Below, in pieces: positions 36,401-47,205 of a DNA stretch of 64,000 bases; position 1 is the stretch's first letter; every line of letters begins with the position of its first letter. The stretch spans positions 2,340,001 to 2,404,000 of the forward strand of contig JAJNNQ010000024.1 of assembly GCA_027886175.1 (NCBI GenBank). Reading direction: 5' to 3'. The notes beneath the pieces were generated by a model, which made no database searches, was not told the origin of the DNA, and saw nothing but the letters and a program-made list of their open reading frames with translations. Made by a program: the position numbers and the translations under genes. Source of the DNA: Phylloscopus collybita. Lineage: Eukaryota; Chordata; Aves; Passeriformes; Phylloscopidae.

Positions 36401-37523
36401 GCCTTCCCCACAGATAATTTCATACATTTTCTGTAAAATTTCATTCTACAGCAATGTATATTCATTAGCAATGCCCTGGTGCTCCAGATAAATAATTTCA
36501 TAAGGAAGTTCATAAAGAACTGTATCATTATCAGAATAACTCAGTTATTCTGGTATGTAAAATGTCTGAATGTTAAATAAGCCAGACTTTTAAAACATAT
36601 TCCAATATTTGTCAACTGCAGTGCAAGTGTGAAGCTTTTCTTCCCACAAGTCCTGAGCTGCAAATTCATCTTGACATCTATGGTGACAAAATGAACAGAG
36701 TTCTGTTTAAATCTCTGTTTCTCAGTACACAATATAAATGTGTCCAGTGGTTTCTCATCCAGAGTAGGTGGACTCCCTGCAGCATTGCAAGAGAGAAAAA
36801 TATATGACACTAATCATATAAAGATGTGGGTGTTCTAGAATTAAAAAAGTGAATTTTTTTGCTAAATTTCATCATAGGAGTTGTGCACTTTCATCTGTTT
36901 CTTCCAGCTGATGAAAGTAAATTAAAACTGACACTTACCATTTTACTCTATGAGTTTTATTCCAGAGATGTTCTTTAATTATTGATGATTATTACCCATG
37001 GATGCCTCACTTGTTTGACTAGTCTCTAATGCGTTTCTCTTTTTCATTACAAAAATATAATAACATTCCTGCTCTGATGGCCTCCTGGAATCCCTGAACA
37101 TTTCCAGAACACAAACCTGGCTATCAAAACACAGCCACAAAGTGCTCTTTAGTGAGCAATAAAATATTCCCAGCATCAGCACTAGATCCAAGCTTTAATA
37201 CACAATTACAGGATCAAATAGCTGCAAGGAACAAGATATTTTCAAAGTGTGGTTGTGGTTACCTCTGTCTGTGAACAGCTACTGGAGATACACCTGGAAA
37301 TAAGGAAACACAGGTACCTCCACAAATAAATGAGCAGAAATAAGGTGAAGACCTTGTGAAACCCAGAGCAAAGTCCTCTCAAAGCCATCAACATCACTAA
37401 ACAGGTATCTTCTTTCCTTTAGTTAACATCTAATTTTGTACTTCATTTTCTCAAAGTTATACACTGGAAATAAGTACTTACTCCTGGGAAGGCAATGAAT
37501 TGCAGTAGTGTCCTTAAAACACT

Positions 37524-37527
<4 letters not shown>
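33441..37527. other. unique DNA, nothing supported
   Basis: About 4 kb without recognised genes. The open frames at 34520-34891 and 33748-34116 show no domain. The 51-bp tandem duplication is listed separately. Confidence 0.5.
35141..35242 (+). repeat. 51-bp tandem duplication
   Basis: 35141-35191 and 35192-35242 share 'tcatctgcagttcac', 'accacgacaga' in variant form and 'caaatg'. They are about 85 percent alike by eye, so this duplication is older than those at 9.2 and 19.9 kb. Confidence 0.85.
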
Positions 37528-37558
<31 letters not shown>

Positions 37559-37757
37559 AACTTGATGAATTTATTTCAGTTCTACTCCTTTAGAAAGTGA
37601 AGAAGTAAAGCTGAGCAGTGGGAGATATTTCCCAAGCAGCATCTTTAGCAAGCTGGTCAATCAAAGCACTAACTCTCAAATTAACTCTGAATTTCATGTC
37701 TTCATGTTGCTGTTGGACACACCAAATTACCCCTAAATCCACCAGGATGCTAAAAAA
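37528..37757 (-). pseudogene. possible retrocopy tail: poly(A)30 with AATAAA on minus strand
   Basis: A 30-nt T run (37528-37557) reads as poly(A) on the minus strand. Just upstream of it is AATAAA (plus-strand tttatt at 37570-37575). An open frame of 55 codons from 37757 down to a TAA at 37590-37592 leaves a 3' UTR of only about 32 nt, and contains 'RVSALIDQLAKDAAWEI'. I do not recognise the protein. Stop, short UTR, polyadenylation signal and A-tail in this order are what a processed mRNA copy looks like. No target-site duplication or intact upstream frame was found, and CR1-driven retrocopies are scarce in birds, so chance in AT-rich DNA remains likely. Confidence 0.3.
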
Positions 37758-38354
37758 TCATGGGGACATATATTCAAAAGTAAAGAATCATTTTCCTTGG
37801 CTGAAATATTTCACCTTGGAATTCCCCCAAAAGTTTATTTTTCACATTAATCTCAAATATACAGTTCTAAATTGTTTTCAAAGATGTGACACTTCTGTCC
37901 CCCCCAACAGAGAGGGTCCCCAGCCGAGTGGATTAAATTTACTGAATTAAAAAAGGGGTGGAATTACCTAAACAATAAAATTCCAACTGAATTATCGGCA
38001 CTGAGATGACAATGACACATGGGCAGTTTCACACTAAGAAATACAAGATCTTGATGGGGTTCTTTTGAAATGAAATTTTATTATAACTTTCGAGGTGTGA
38101 AAGTTTCCCACCCTTTTTCACTCTAATAAACTGAAGATTTTAATAGAGATCTTTTAGCAACACATTCTGTACTCTGAGGGTGTGAATATTTCCTCATTAG
38201 CCAAGTTTACATACAACTCACACAGGAAACTCATAGGTTTCTTTAACCTGACAGCGAAGTTTAGCTAAAAGTGAGTAATATTAATAAAAAAATAATCTTT
38301 AGGACATCTGTTCAACACTGTAAAGGGTCATGCTTTTGTGAAAAAAAAAAAAAA

Positions 38355-38540
38355 ATTGGCTTTAATTCCTCATTTAAGATAAGCAATTCTTCAAAGATCC
38401 TAAGTAGCTACAAATCCCAGAAATGTTTCCTGCCATCTCACACTCTGGAATGGCAAACCATTTCTTTTAGTAGCCATAATATAAAACAAAAATCTAATTT
38501 TAGGTTGCATTAAGAGCATTGTGAGAGTGATCATCTTGGT
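38355..38540 (+). repeat. dispersed duplication A, copy 1 (186 bp)
   Basis: Matches 39380-39565 at 181 of 186 positions in the same orientation, 1025 bp apart. The homology starts sharply at 'attggctttaattcctca', just after an A16 run, and stops sharply after 'atcatcttggt'. No terminal repeats or coding frame. Confidence 0.96.
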
Positions 38541-39379
38541 ATCAAAAGGGAAGCATTAGGAAAGATAAATGCAGGATAAAAGAGCAGATGATACATATTG
38601 CAAATATATAAATTAAGAAAAGGGAGCATAAGGCTGTGTTGGAGGCCTCACCTGCAGCTGAGGGTTTGGCTCTGTGTGGGTACAGACACCATCAGTGTCT
38701 TTTCTGCTGTACCACAAATGAAAAAAGAACAAATCACAATCCAGGAAAAAGTCCTGAAAAACTCAAGTCAGGAAGGGTGGATGACGAGAGGCAAAATTAT
38801 AAATGTGTAATTTTAATAATTTTCTTCTTTTTTTATTGCCTGAGGTGTTTTAGATGCATAACCTATTTTCTCATATCCCATCAGCACTTTATTTCAATAT
38901 TTTACAGAGTAATCAAGCTGGGATCTCTGAGTTATCAACAAAATGCCAGCTGAAACAAATCCATCGGCTATAAAATATGTTTTGTGTTTAGCTGGGCAAA
39001 CTAAGTGACTCTGGAAAATAAAAAAGAAAAAATAATTCACTTTGCAATCAGATCTCTGGAGCTCCTCTGATATCTCTGACAGGGTTATACTCACCACCAC
39101 GTGCTTAGAAAAAGGGCATTTGTCTAAAGCCTCTTTGCAGAATATAATAGAAAAGCTTGAGCAGAGCTGAGTGGCTTCTGTAGCTGCCCTTATCCAACAT
39201 TATCCATTTGTTTCATCCCACAGCTTTCTATAAGGTACCAAGCAATCATCCAGGTTTCATTTCCCAGTGAGGTTTCAAAGATGGTTCTAGCCACCTTTGC
39301 TGTCTCTCAACTTGGTGGGGGTGTGGTTTAATTCTCATATTTTTCGTGCTGACATCAACTGGAGTCTCCCAAGGTGTAG

Positions 39380-39565
39380 ATTGGCTTTAATTCCTCATTT
39401 AAGATAAGCAATTCTTCAAAGATCCTAAGTAGCTACAAATCCCAGAAATGTTTCCTGCCATCTCACACTCTGGAATGGCAAACCATTTCTTTTAGTACCC
39501 ATAACATAAAATGAAAATCTAATTTTAGGTTGCATTAAGAGCACTGTGAGAGTGATCATCTTGGT
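39380..39565 (+). repeat. dispersed duplication A, copy 2 (186 bp)
   Basis: Partner of 38355-38540, with five substitutions and no indels. The flanks on both sides differ from copy 1, so only this block was copied. The 840 bp between the copies is unique, which argues against simple tandem slippage. Confidence 0.96.
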
Positions 39566-42500
39566 GCATCACCTAAGGGTGCTGCTACAATAAAGGACAG
39601 ATAAAACACTCCTCAACCCTGTCCCCCCCCACATCCTCTTCCTCTTTTCGTCCCATGACCCAAACCTGTGGGGAGGGAAGCCCAAGAAGGAGGGCAAGGC
39701 TCAAAACAGTGATCTTGGAGTGGAAGGAGTGGCATTTTGATATTGTACTTCAGAACCTTAAATCCCAATAAAACCCCATCAAAGGTGTTCAAATAATTTA
39801 TTAAAGCTGGTCCTACAGCATAGCCTTTCTTATTTAGCCTTTCTCCTGCCACCTTTCCAGAAGGAAAATGAGCCTTATTTGAAAAGGGGGCGATTTCAGA
39901 TATACCAGGGAAGGACTGGCTTTTCAAACATCTTAAAGGCAGCTGGGCAGTCCAAGCAGAGGCTTTGGCAGAAGCCTGATGCAGTGGTAATACTTCCCAA
40001 TCCAGACTTTTTTTCTTTAATGGAAAATGATGGAAAGTCCTGCTTTAACAGGATTCAGACACTGCCTCTTGGAAACAGGATTTGGTAACCAAAATAAAAA
40101 ATCTCTCAGAAACTTTAATGGCCTCCTTCACTAAAGCCTGGCCAAGTACTTGCATTTAATAATTGAAGCTATCAGTTTACTTTTACATAGTGGATCTAAA
40201 CCCTCTCTCCAAAACAGACACAAAATCCTCTTGGCTGCACTATCTGTAGCCAGAATTTGGGGCAATATATTTGTAAAAATGAGATATAGTGACGGTAACT
40301 CAAGTAATTTTGTTGTTGTTTGTCAGAATGGTAAGAAAATGAGGTGACAGCTGATAATCCCCACATCCTCATGCCAGTGTGGTGTTTATAAACGTTTAAG
40401 GTGTGAATTTAACCACTGTGACCTCAGGTAGCTGCTGGAGTCCCCAGAAAGAGCTGCATGGAAAGACCCTACCTCAATCCCCAGCTGTTCCCATTAAATC
40501 CTCTGAGCTTCCTGAGAGATGAGCTGGAACTTCCCTTTAGACCACACATATCCTACCAGATAAACTCAGATTTTGGCCCAGGAGAGTTTGGATCTTGATC
40601 CCCAGCCTTTTAGAGAACATCTCTACTGCTGTGCTATAAAATTAAAAATATTTGAATTTTCTAGCTGAAGGCAAACACGTAAATTTGCCTTAGAACAGCT
40701 GGTTCATATTAGTTTTAGAGAGAAACTTTAAAACTCAGACATGTGTTGCACTGACAGCAAACTGGCTCAGTGGCTGTATGAAAGGGCCTGGGTGAGAAGC
40801 ATGGATGATGGACCTCACCTCCAGGAAATTCTTGGGTAGGTAAAGTGAAGAAGGATGCAAAAAGAGCAAAGAACCATCCTGGAGGAGTATGGAACTATCC
40901 AGACTGTCTTTTTTTTTTCCACAAAAAGGCGTTCTCTGCTTCTGGGACACAGCTCTCACTTTCTGCACAGCCTGGCAGGGTGATTTACTCCCTGGATCAC
41001 CACAAAATCCAATGTGCAGTTTTGTGCTAAGTGTGTGGTAAATCCATGATGGATGCCCTGGAAGCCACAATTGCTACTGCACAGTAACTTGTGGTGTTGG
41101 TACAATATGAGATAATAGCAGGGGGCAAAGAGCTGCCTTACGAGGAGGCTCAGCTGAAAACGCAGCTTCACATTTCAGCCCAGGCCCTTATCACTCTATC
41201 AGCTCCAGATCAATCCTTTTCTAGTCCTACAAAGGCAAAATAGGGCTATGGAATATGTAAAACGTAAAAAATTAAACCTTGCTCGGAAAGCCATCATGAG
41301 CCATGCAAAATTCTTACATCCCAAATTAAATCAGTGTTTTCCATGACATATTTGGGAATTGAAAAGAGTGCAGCAAGGAGGATATATAGGTTTTCTTCAC
41401 AACAAGTACAGTTCATGTTCTGTCACCACAGAATTTGGACTAGCTTAACCAGGTAATGAGGAATTACAAAAAGAGAAAGTAAATAAGCATGGAAAAAGAA
41501 GATAATCAGCAAAAAAAAAACCACAATGGGGAGCAGATATTTGTCCATTGTAAACCAACACTGACCTAAAGATTTGTACGAAGTTACATCACATCCCCCT
41601 CATCAATCCACTCTGTTTAACCACTTTCATTTGGGAAGATTACATTTGTAGAAACCTGATGGATTAATCTGTTGTTCCTGTAATTATCTTAAAAGGTTTT
41701 CTCATTCCTGCTAATAACTTCTCTTTTAATAAAGGAAATAATTGGGTTATCTTTGCTGAACCACAGAAGTGGAAGTTATGCATATTATGATTCCACTTTA
41801 GGCCAGCAAGGACTTGGAAGTAAGTATCCATCACTGAAGTTAACACCAGAATTTCAGAAGGAGCTGTCCTGTAAAAAAGAAGGGAATTTCCACCCTGTAA
41901 AGGATTACATCATTTTGACAATCCTTACTGCAGTGGAACAGCACAAGCTCATTCCCCACCCCTTTCTTCATCCCACTTTTCTCTGTGTTTAATGTAAATA
42001 GAAATCCTCTCAAATATTTTGACTATTAAAAAAAAAAAACAACACCAAAAAACCAATTTTTTTCCACAAGTTCAGTGTGGAACTGCATCTTTTTGAAGTG
42101 GTATGACCCTCTCCTGGCTGCACCCTCCTGTCAGGAGAGAGAGAAGTTCCCCCCCTGAACCTCCTTTTCTCCAGGCTGCACCCCCCCAGCTCCCTCAGCC
42201 TTGCAATGGCCACAGAATAGGGGGTTACTCTGGGGACTACAAAGATTAAAGCAGCTTTTATTATTTTTTGCTGGATTTATTGTCAAAAGACTGTTAAAAG
42301 GGACGATTAGTAGGAACACATTGGCATGAATAAGAAATCTCCATTTGTTAAACAAGAGCCAAGGAATAGTTTGGATTGCATATTCCAATGCTGTGGGGAA
42401 AAATGAAGAATATGGTACAAAGTAATTACTTGGCTTCGGAGGAATGGAGCTGACTGGGAGACAGGGCAGGAGAAAAAGTGATTCAGGGGATACAGCGAGC

Positions 42501-42570
42501 ATGAAAAATATCTGTGCATGGAAGGAAATGGAAGCAGAGGGCAGCAGGGAGGGGGGAACAGCAAGCCAGG
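39566..42570. other. unique DNA, nothing supported
   Basis: About 3 kb with no recognised gene or transposon. C-runs occur at about 39624 and A-runs at about 42029. Confidence 0.5.
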
Positions 42571-43068
42571 CATTTTGTCACGGAAGATGATCAGGTTTGT
42601 CAAGCACGACATCCCCGTGGTGAATTCATGTTGACTACTCATGACTTTCCTGCCCTTCCTGTGTCTGCACATGGTTTCCAGGATGAATTACTCCATCACC
42701 CTTCCAGGAACTGAGGTGATGCTGACCAGCCTGTTGTTCTCTGGGTGCTCCTTGCCCTCAGTGAAGGTAGGAGTGATGCTGGCTCTGCTCCAGTTCCTCC
42801 AGCCACCACAATCATTCACAGATTGCCAAGAGCAGCCTCATGGTGACACCAGTGAGGTCCCCCAGTACTCATGGGTACATTCCATCAGGGACCATGGATT
42901 TACATTTGTCCAGCTTGCTTAAGTGTTCCCACCAAAGTTAAATCTTCCACCAAAGTTAAATTTTCCTTCCTACTCATTATTCCCTGGTCTTTAGGGCCTG
43001 AATTCCAATCTTGGTAGCAAAAACTGGTGTGAAGAAGGAATTCAGCACCTCAGCCTTTTCCATGTGGC
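42571..43068 (-). pseudogene. CR1 ORF2 reverse-transcriptase relic
   Basis: Read on the minus strand, the segment encodes pieces of CR1 reverse transcriptase in order. 'KAEVLNSFFTPVF' lies near 43060-43020. A degraded 'SMVPDGMYP' corresponds to the conserved DG.HP region. 'NNRLVSITSVPGRVME' corresponds to NYRPVSLTS. After a stop comes 'SSQHEFTTGMSCLTNL', corresponding to the SSQHGFTKGKSCLTNL block. An in-frame TAA replaces the codon after VME, and frameshifts are needed between blocks. The catalytic YADD region and the 3' UTR are missing, so this is an internal fragment that could not have been made functional by itself. It is the only clearly protein-coding-derived sequence in the window. 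Confidence 0.93.
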
Positions 43069-43979
43069 AGTGCATTCCCCACCTCACTCAGGATTAGTCA
43101 TGCAGGGGCACCTTTCTAAGGAGATAAATCCTAACTTGAAAATATATTTCAGTTGTGGGATAGAGTAATAAATATGCACCTTTTATTGTTCTGAGTGCAT
43201 GATTTCTAAAACCTTAAAAGACAACAAGTCACAAATATTTCAGAGTGTTTTAAAAACTAAGTAAATGAAAAATCTAAACTCTCATTCTTGCATGGGGCAG
43301 TCAGCTTTTCATTCCAAACCAGAACAGATGGATAAATATTTTTTTTGTGCCTGATTTTTTTTTGACTATTTTAACACAGAAACCCCGTGCAGGACCACAT
43401 CTCTCAAGGGAACTGTACTTTGGGTGAATTATTCCCAGACTTTTAGCAACCTGCAGTCCAAGGTGCTGCTTGGTTCAACACAGATGTGTGATCTTGGCAC
43501 AGCTTCACTGTGAAAACTGTGCTAAGGTGTGAGAACGTATGTGAACCAGAGCTGGGCAAGATAAGCAGAGTGAAAGCCTAGACAGAGGGCACTTGTTGAA
43601 ATCCTGATAATTAGCAGCTTCCAGAGTCCAGAGGAGAAATGTTGGCATGAAAAGGTGTCAAAACTCACAGGGGGAGAAAAAAAAAAAAGAGCAGAGGATG
43701 GAATAGATGGAGTAGCCTCTACTATTTTTCCCACTCCTCAGGGAGAAATAGTAGAGACTTTTATTCTTAGTTATCATCATACAGTACAGCAGGTGATGCA
43801 GACTGATGTCAGACTGAACCACTTCCAGCCCAAGCAGTCAATCCAAAATATTAGCTCTTTTTCAATTTTTCCATTGAAGAACAGAAAAAAAAAATAAAAA
43901 AAAGAAATGTTCAGACATAAAAAGACAATACCAGAGATGCTAGATGCTAGTGAGGAAAAATGTATGGTAAATATCAGAT
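43069..43979. other. unique DNA
   Basis: No gene recognised. A-rich runs at about 43677-43690 and 43886-43905. Confidence 0.5.
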
Positions 43980-44190
43980 CTGCTCTAGTTTCAGGGTAGT
44001 GAGGCTCTGGCATAGCGTGCCCAGAGAAGCTGTGGCTGTCCCTGGATGCCTGGAAGTGTCCAAGGCCAGGTTAGACACTGAGGCTTGGAGCAACCTGGGA
44101 CAGTGCCCAGGGTCCCTGCCCATGGCAGGAGGTGGAACTAAAGAATCTTTAAGGTCCCTTTCAATCCAGACCACTCCACAAGTCTACAAT
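43980..44190 (+). mobile_element. CR1 LINE, 3' end fragment
   Basis: 'gtgaggctctggcatagcgt', 'cccagagaagctgtggctgt', 'tccaaggccaggtta', 'ggtccctgcccatggcagg' and 'aaggtccctttcaatccaga', with the terminal octamer decayed to 'actccacaagtctac'. Confidence 0.94.
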
Positions 44191-46854
44191 TCCACGACCC
44201 AATTAAATGAATTTAATTGCCTGCCTGACCCCAAGCTGGTCCTTTGCCAAGCAAGAATGAGGCTGCAGCAGATCAGCTTCAATCTCCATCACCAAGCCAG
44301 CCTGTCCTGGTTCCCCTCACGTAAAAGGCTGGCCTGGCAAAATCCTGGTGCAGACAGAGCCAGAACCAGCCTTCCCCAGCACTGTGGCCTGCTGCCAGCA
44401 GGGAGTTTTCCTGCCTGCAGCTCCCTGACATAACTGGACGAGGCAGCCCTGTGCAAAGTGCAAAAAAAAAGATGTTTTGTGAAGCTGAAATGAATTGGCC
44501 ACAGCAAGTGAAAGAAACCGGTTCGTTGCTGAGACTGGTGTAAGGCATTTTATGAGTCATTACCTCAGAAAGATTTTACTGGGGTTCTGGGAAATGAGGA
44601 ACTGGGGGCTCATCTGTCAGGATTTCTGAGCTGCAGGTGAAACGCTGCCTTTGGTAAGTGAATTTCTGAAAGTCCCAACTGGAGGACGACACACCAAAAT
44701 ATAACTTAGGGAAGTAATAGATTACCCTTTATTTTGGTAAAGCAGTGCCCCAGGGAGATCTGAATGTTCTTTCACTTTCTGTGAATGAATTACATCGTTC
44801 ATGGTAATGTTAAAAACGTTAGTTAAACATTTTACTAATTGCAACTTCCTGATCCTGTGCTCGTGAACAAAAGTCACTTGTTATAATAAATATTGAAGAC
44901 ACATCAGTAACTTTTTTCCTCTTAGGCTGAGTAATTTTAAATGTCAAACATTTCCTCATTAAAACTCTTTCATAATCTTAAGGGAAGGGGTGAAGAGGGC
45001 AGAAGATTAAAATCTTGTTGCACAAAGTGCCATCTGCCATCTCACTTTATTGATACTTATAGTACAGGCTGGGATGACTAGTCCACCCCAGGACACTGAA
45101 TTGTGATCACAGCAGAAACTGGAGAAGGAAGAAAAAGCCCCTTACTCTGAGACAGTGCTCTACTGATAAAACAATGACTCTCTGAAGAATTCCTGAGCCA
45201 TGACAGCTCAATTTCAATTAACTTCTATTTTCAGAATTTTGATGAGAAATTTCTTCCTGTGCCATTCAGAAAAAGAGAGTGATGGAAGTCCTCATTTCCC
45301 TGACCTCCCAGGACAAGGGGGCAAAGCATCATCCTTTACACTCCAGCCCATGAGACAGTTCTGTGGAGGCCAAGTTTGATCAGTGCTGAGGCAACTGAAC
45401 AAAATTATCAGCTAAGTGTTCTACAAGTTCTGCTGCCTTACAGATGTACACTGACAAAGGTTAAACTCAAAAGAACTTCCTTGAGAATTGCAAAAGACAT
45501 TTCAGTGCATCAGGTCTTCTGCCTGACAAATCTAAAGGTCCTCCCCCAAATCCCAGAGGTAAGAGTGATCCTTGCATATTGGTGGATCAGCCCCAGTTTT
45601 CCTGGCCTACAAAATGGTTAAACCTTTGCCTTCAAAAGAGTCAGCCTAAGGCAGAGAACAATCATGGAAAGTTTCAGCCCAACCCATTAATGTTTGGCAA
45701 AGCCATAACCAGCTTAAAACACAGGCCTGTAATTAGAGCAGGTCGGAACATTCTCAGCTAAATGAAGTTTCATTGAAAATACTCTGCTTCATCCAAGCCA
45801 AAACATTTTTCGGAGACATATCTGCTTCCACAAGGTTTTTGTTGGGAGAGCTGAGAGGGAAAGTGTGCTCACACGCTATAGCCTGAAGATGAGGTCACTG
45901 GTTTGGGATGTTTGAGAATCTAGCTGAGGCCCTGACTCACAGACAGCAGCAGTAAAGAGCAGTGCTCTTGCATCAGGACTACAAAATACCCAAATGCCAG
46001 AGCATCTCCCTGACTATGTTATCCACAGAAAAATTCCTTATCATGAGATACATGCCTTGATTGTGATGTTCAAGAGATTTTATGTCTTCAAGCACCACAC
46101 ACGAACTCGTATTTTTGACCATTATAGGTTGACCTGAAAGGGAGGTGACTTCAACCAGAAGTCTGTGCTTCTAATGGGAAAGTTAGTCAATATTTAAACT
46201 ATAAAGGTTTCACCTGTAAGTGCAATTCTTTGACAGATCAATAAACATTTGTTTGAAAAATTATAGGCCATAAAAAGAGGGAAGAAAACATTAATATTAC
46301 CAGGTGGAAAATCCTTACTTTTTCATTCTTATGGTTTTCACATACTTAATACATGCCCGTGAAGCAGGGAACAGCGGGAGAAAATATGTTTGCAATTAAA
46401 ATGTATTTCATACTGTGGCAGGTCCTCCCATCCATTACAGTGAGGTTTGAGGCCTACAAGTCTTATCCTAATAAAGGAGAGAACATAACTCTTCGTTCCC
46501 AAAAGTATAAGCAGGAATTCCTTGCACTGCTGAGCTGAGCTGATGCAAACTTTTGCTTTCATGCACTATTACCTGTCTTCAGCTTGTGCAATTATTTTAC
46601 TTCCCAAACATCAGGTGTAGTGAACACCTGCTTTTTTTGAAGATTATCCAAAGGTTTTTTGACATAAATGTTGGGCTTATAGCATTCCCTGCTCTGTTAT
46701 TGCACATGTCAGCAGAAAGGAGCCGTGTCACACAGAAGACTGGGATCATATTTAGTTAATTCAAAGTAAAGAATAATTCAAGCACATATTTTCCTAAAAG
46801 CACATTTTCTCACTGGAAAGCAATGGGTTTTCTATACTCATCTTTAATTCTTAA
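44191..46854. other. unique DNA, nothing supported
   Basis: About 2.7 kb. Minus-strand frames at 44279-44560 overlap one another in different registers and have no recognised domain. No transposon recognised. Confidence 0.5.
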
Positions 46855-46901
46855 ATTCTTCATATCATTCTCAAAAACATTTTGAGAATGATATGAAGAA
46901 T
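46855..46901. repeat. perfect inverted repeat, 22-bp arms, 3-nt spacer
   Basis: Left arm 46855-46876 ('attcttcatatcattctc' then AAAA) and right arm 46880-46901 are exact reverse complements around 'aca'. It lies 27 bp before the start of duplication B copy 1. No RNA-gene or terminator context. Confidence 0.97.
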
Positions 46902-46928
46902 CATATAGTGTTCTTTACTATTCTTTGT

Positions 46929-47158
46929 AAAGGGCACAGTCACTGCACTTTACTCTTCCTCTCAGTTTTCCTTTACACACTTAATCACAGAAACCATGCT
47001 CCACTCCCATTACTTTTATTTTATTTGGCCATATTTTGTCAAAACACCCCCCAATACACAAAAGTCACTGGTCTGTAAAATCAGCTGTGCACTGTCAAGA
47101 AATCAGTGAGCATTTCTCCAGCAAACAAGCCTGGTGAGGAAATTTTTAGGTTAAAACT
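46929..47158 (+). repeat. dispersed duplication B, copy 1 (230 bp)
   Basis: Matches 49845-50074 in the same orientation with about ten substitutions and no net length change (about 95 percent). Contains 'aatcacagaaaccatgctcc' and 'caagcctggtgaggaaattt'. Bracketed by the perfect inverted repeats at 46855-46901 and 47166-47205. Confidence 0.96.
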
Positions 47159-47165
47159 AAATAGA

Positions 47166-47205
47166 TTTAAATAGATTGCGCTGATATTAGTGCAATCTAT
47201 TTAAA
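47166..47205. repeat. perfect inverted repeat, 14-bp arms, 12-nt spacer
   Basis: Arms 47166-47179 ('tttaaatagattgc') and 47192-47205 are exact reverse complements around 'gctgatattagt'. It begins seven bases after duplication B copy 1 ends. The left arm is itself preceded by a direct repeat of 'aaatagatt'. Confidence 0.95.
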
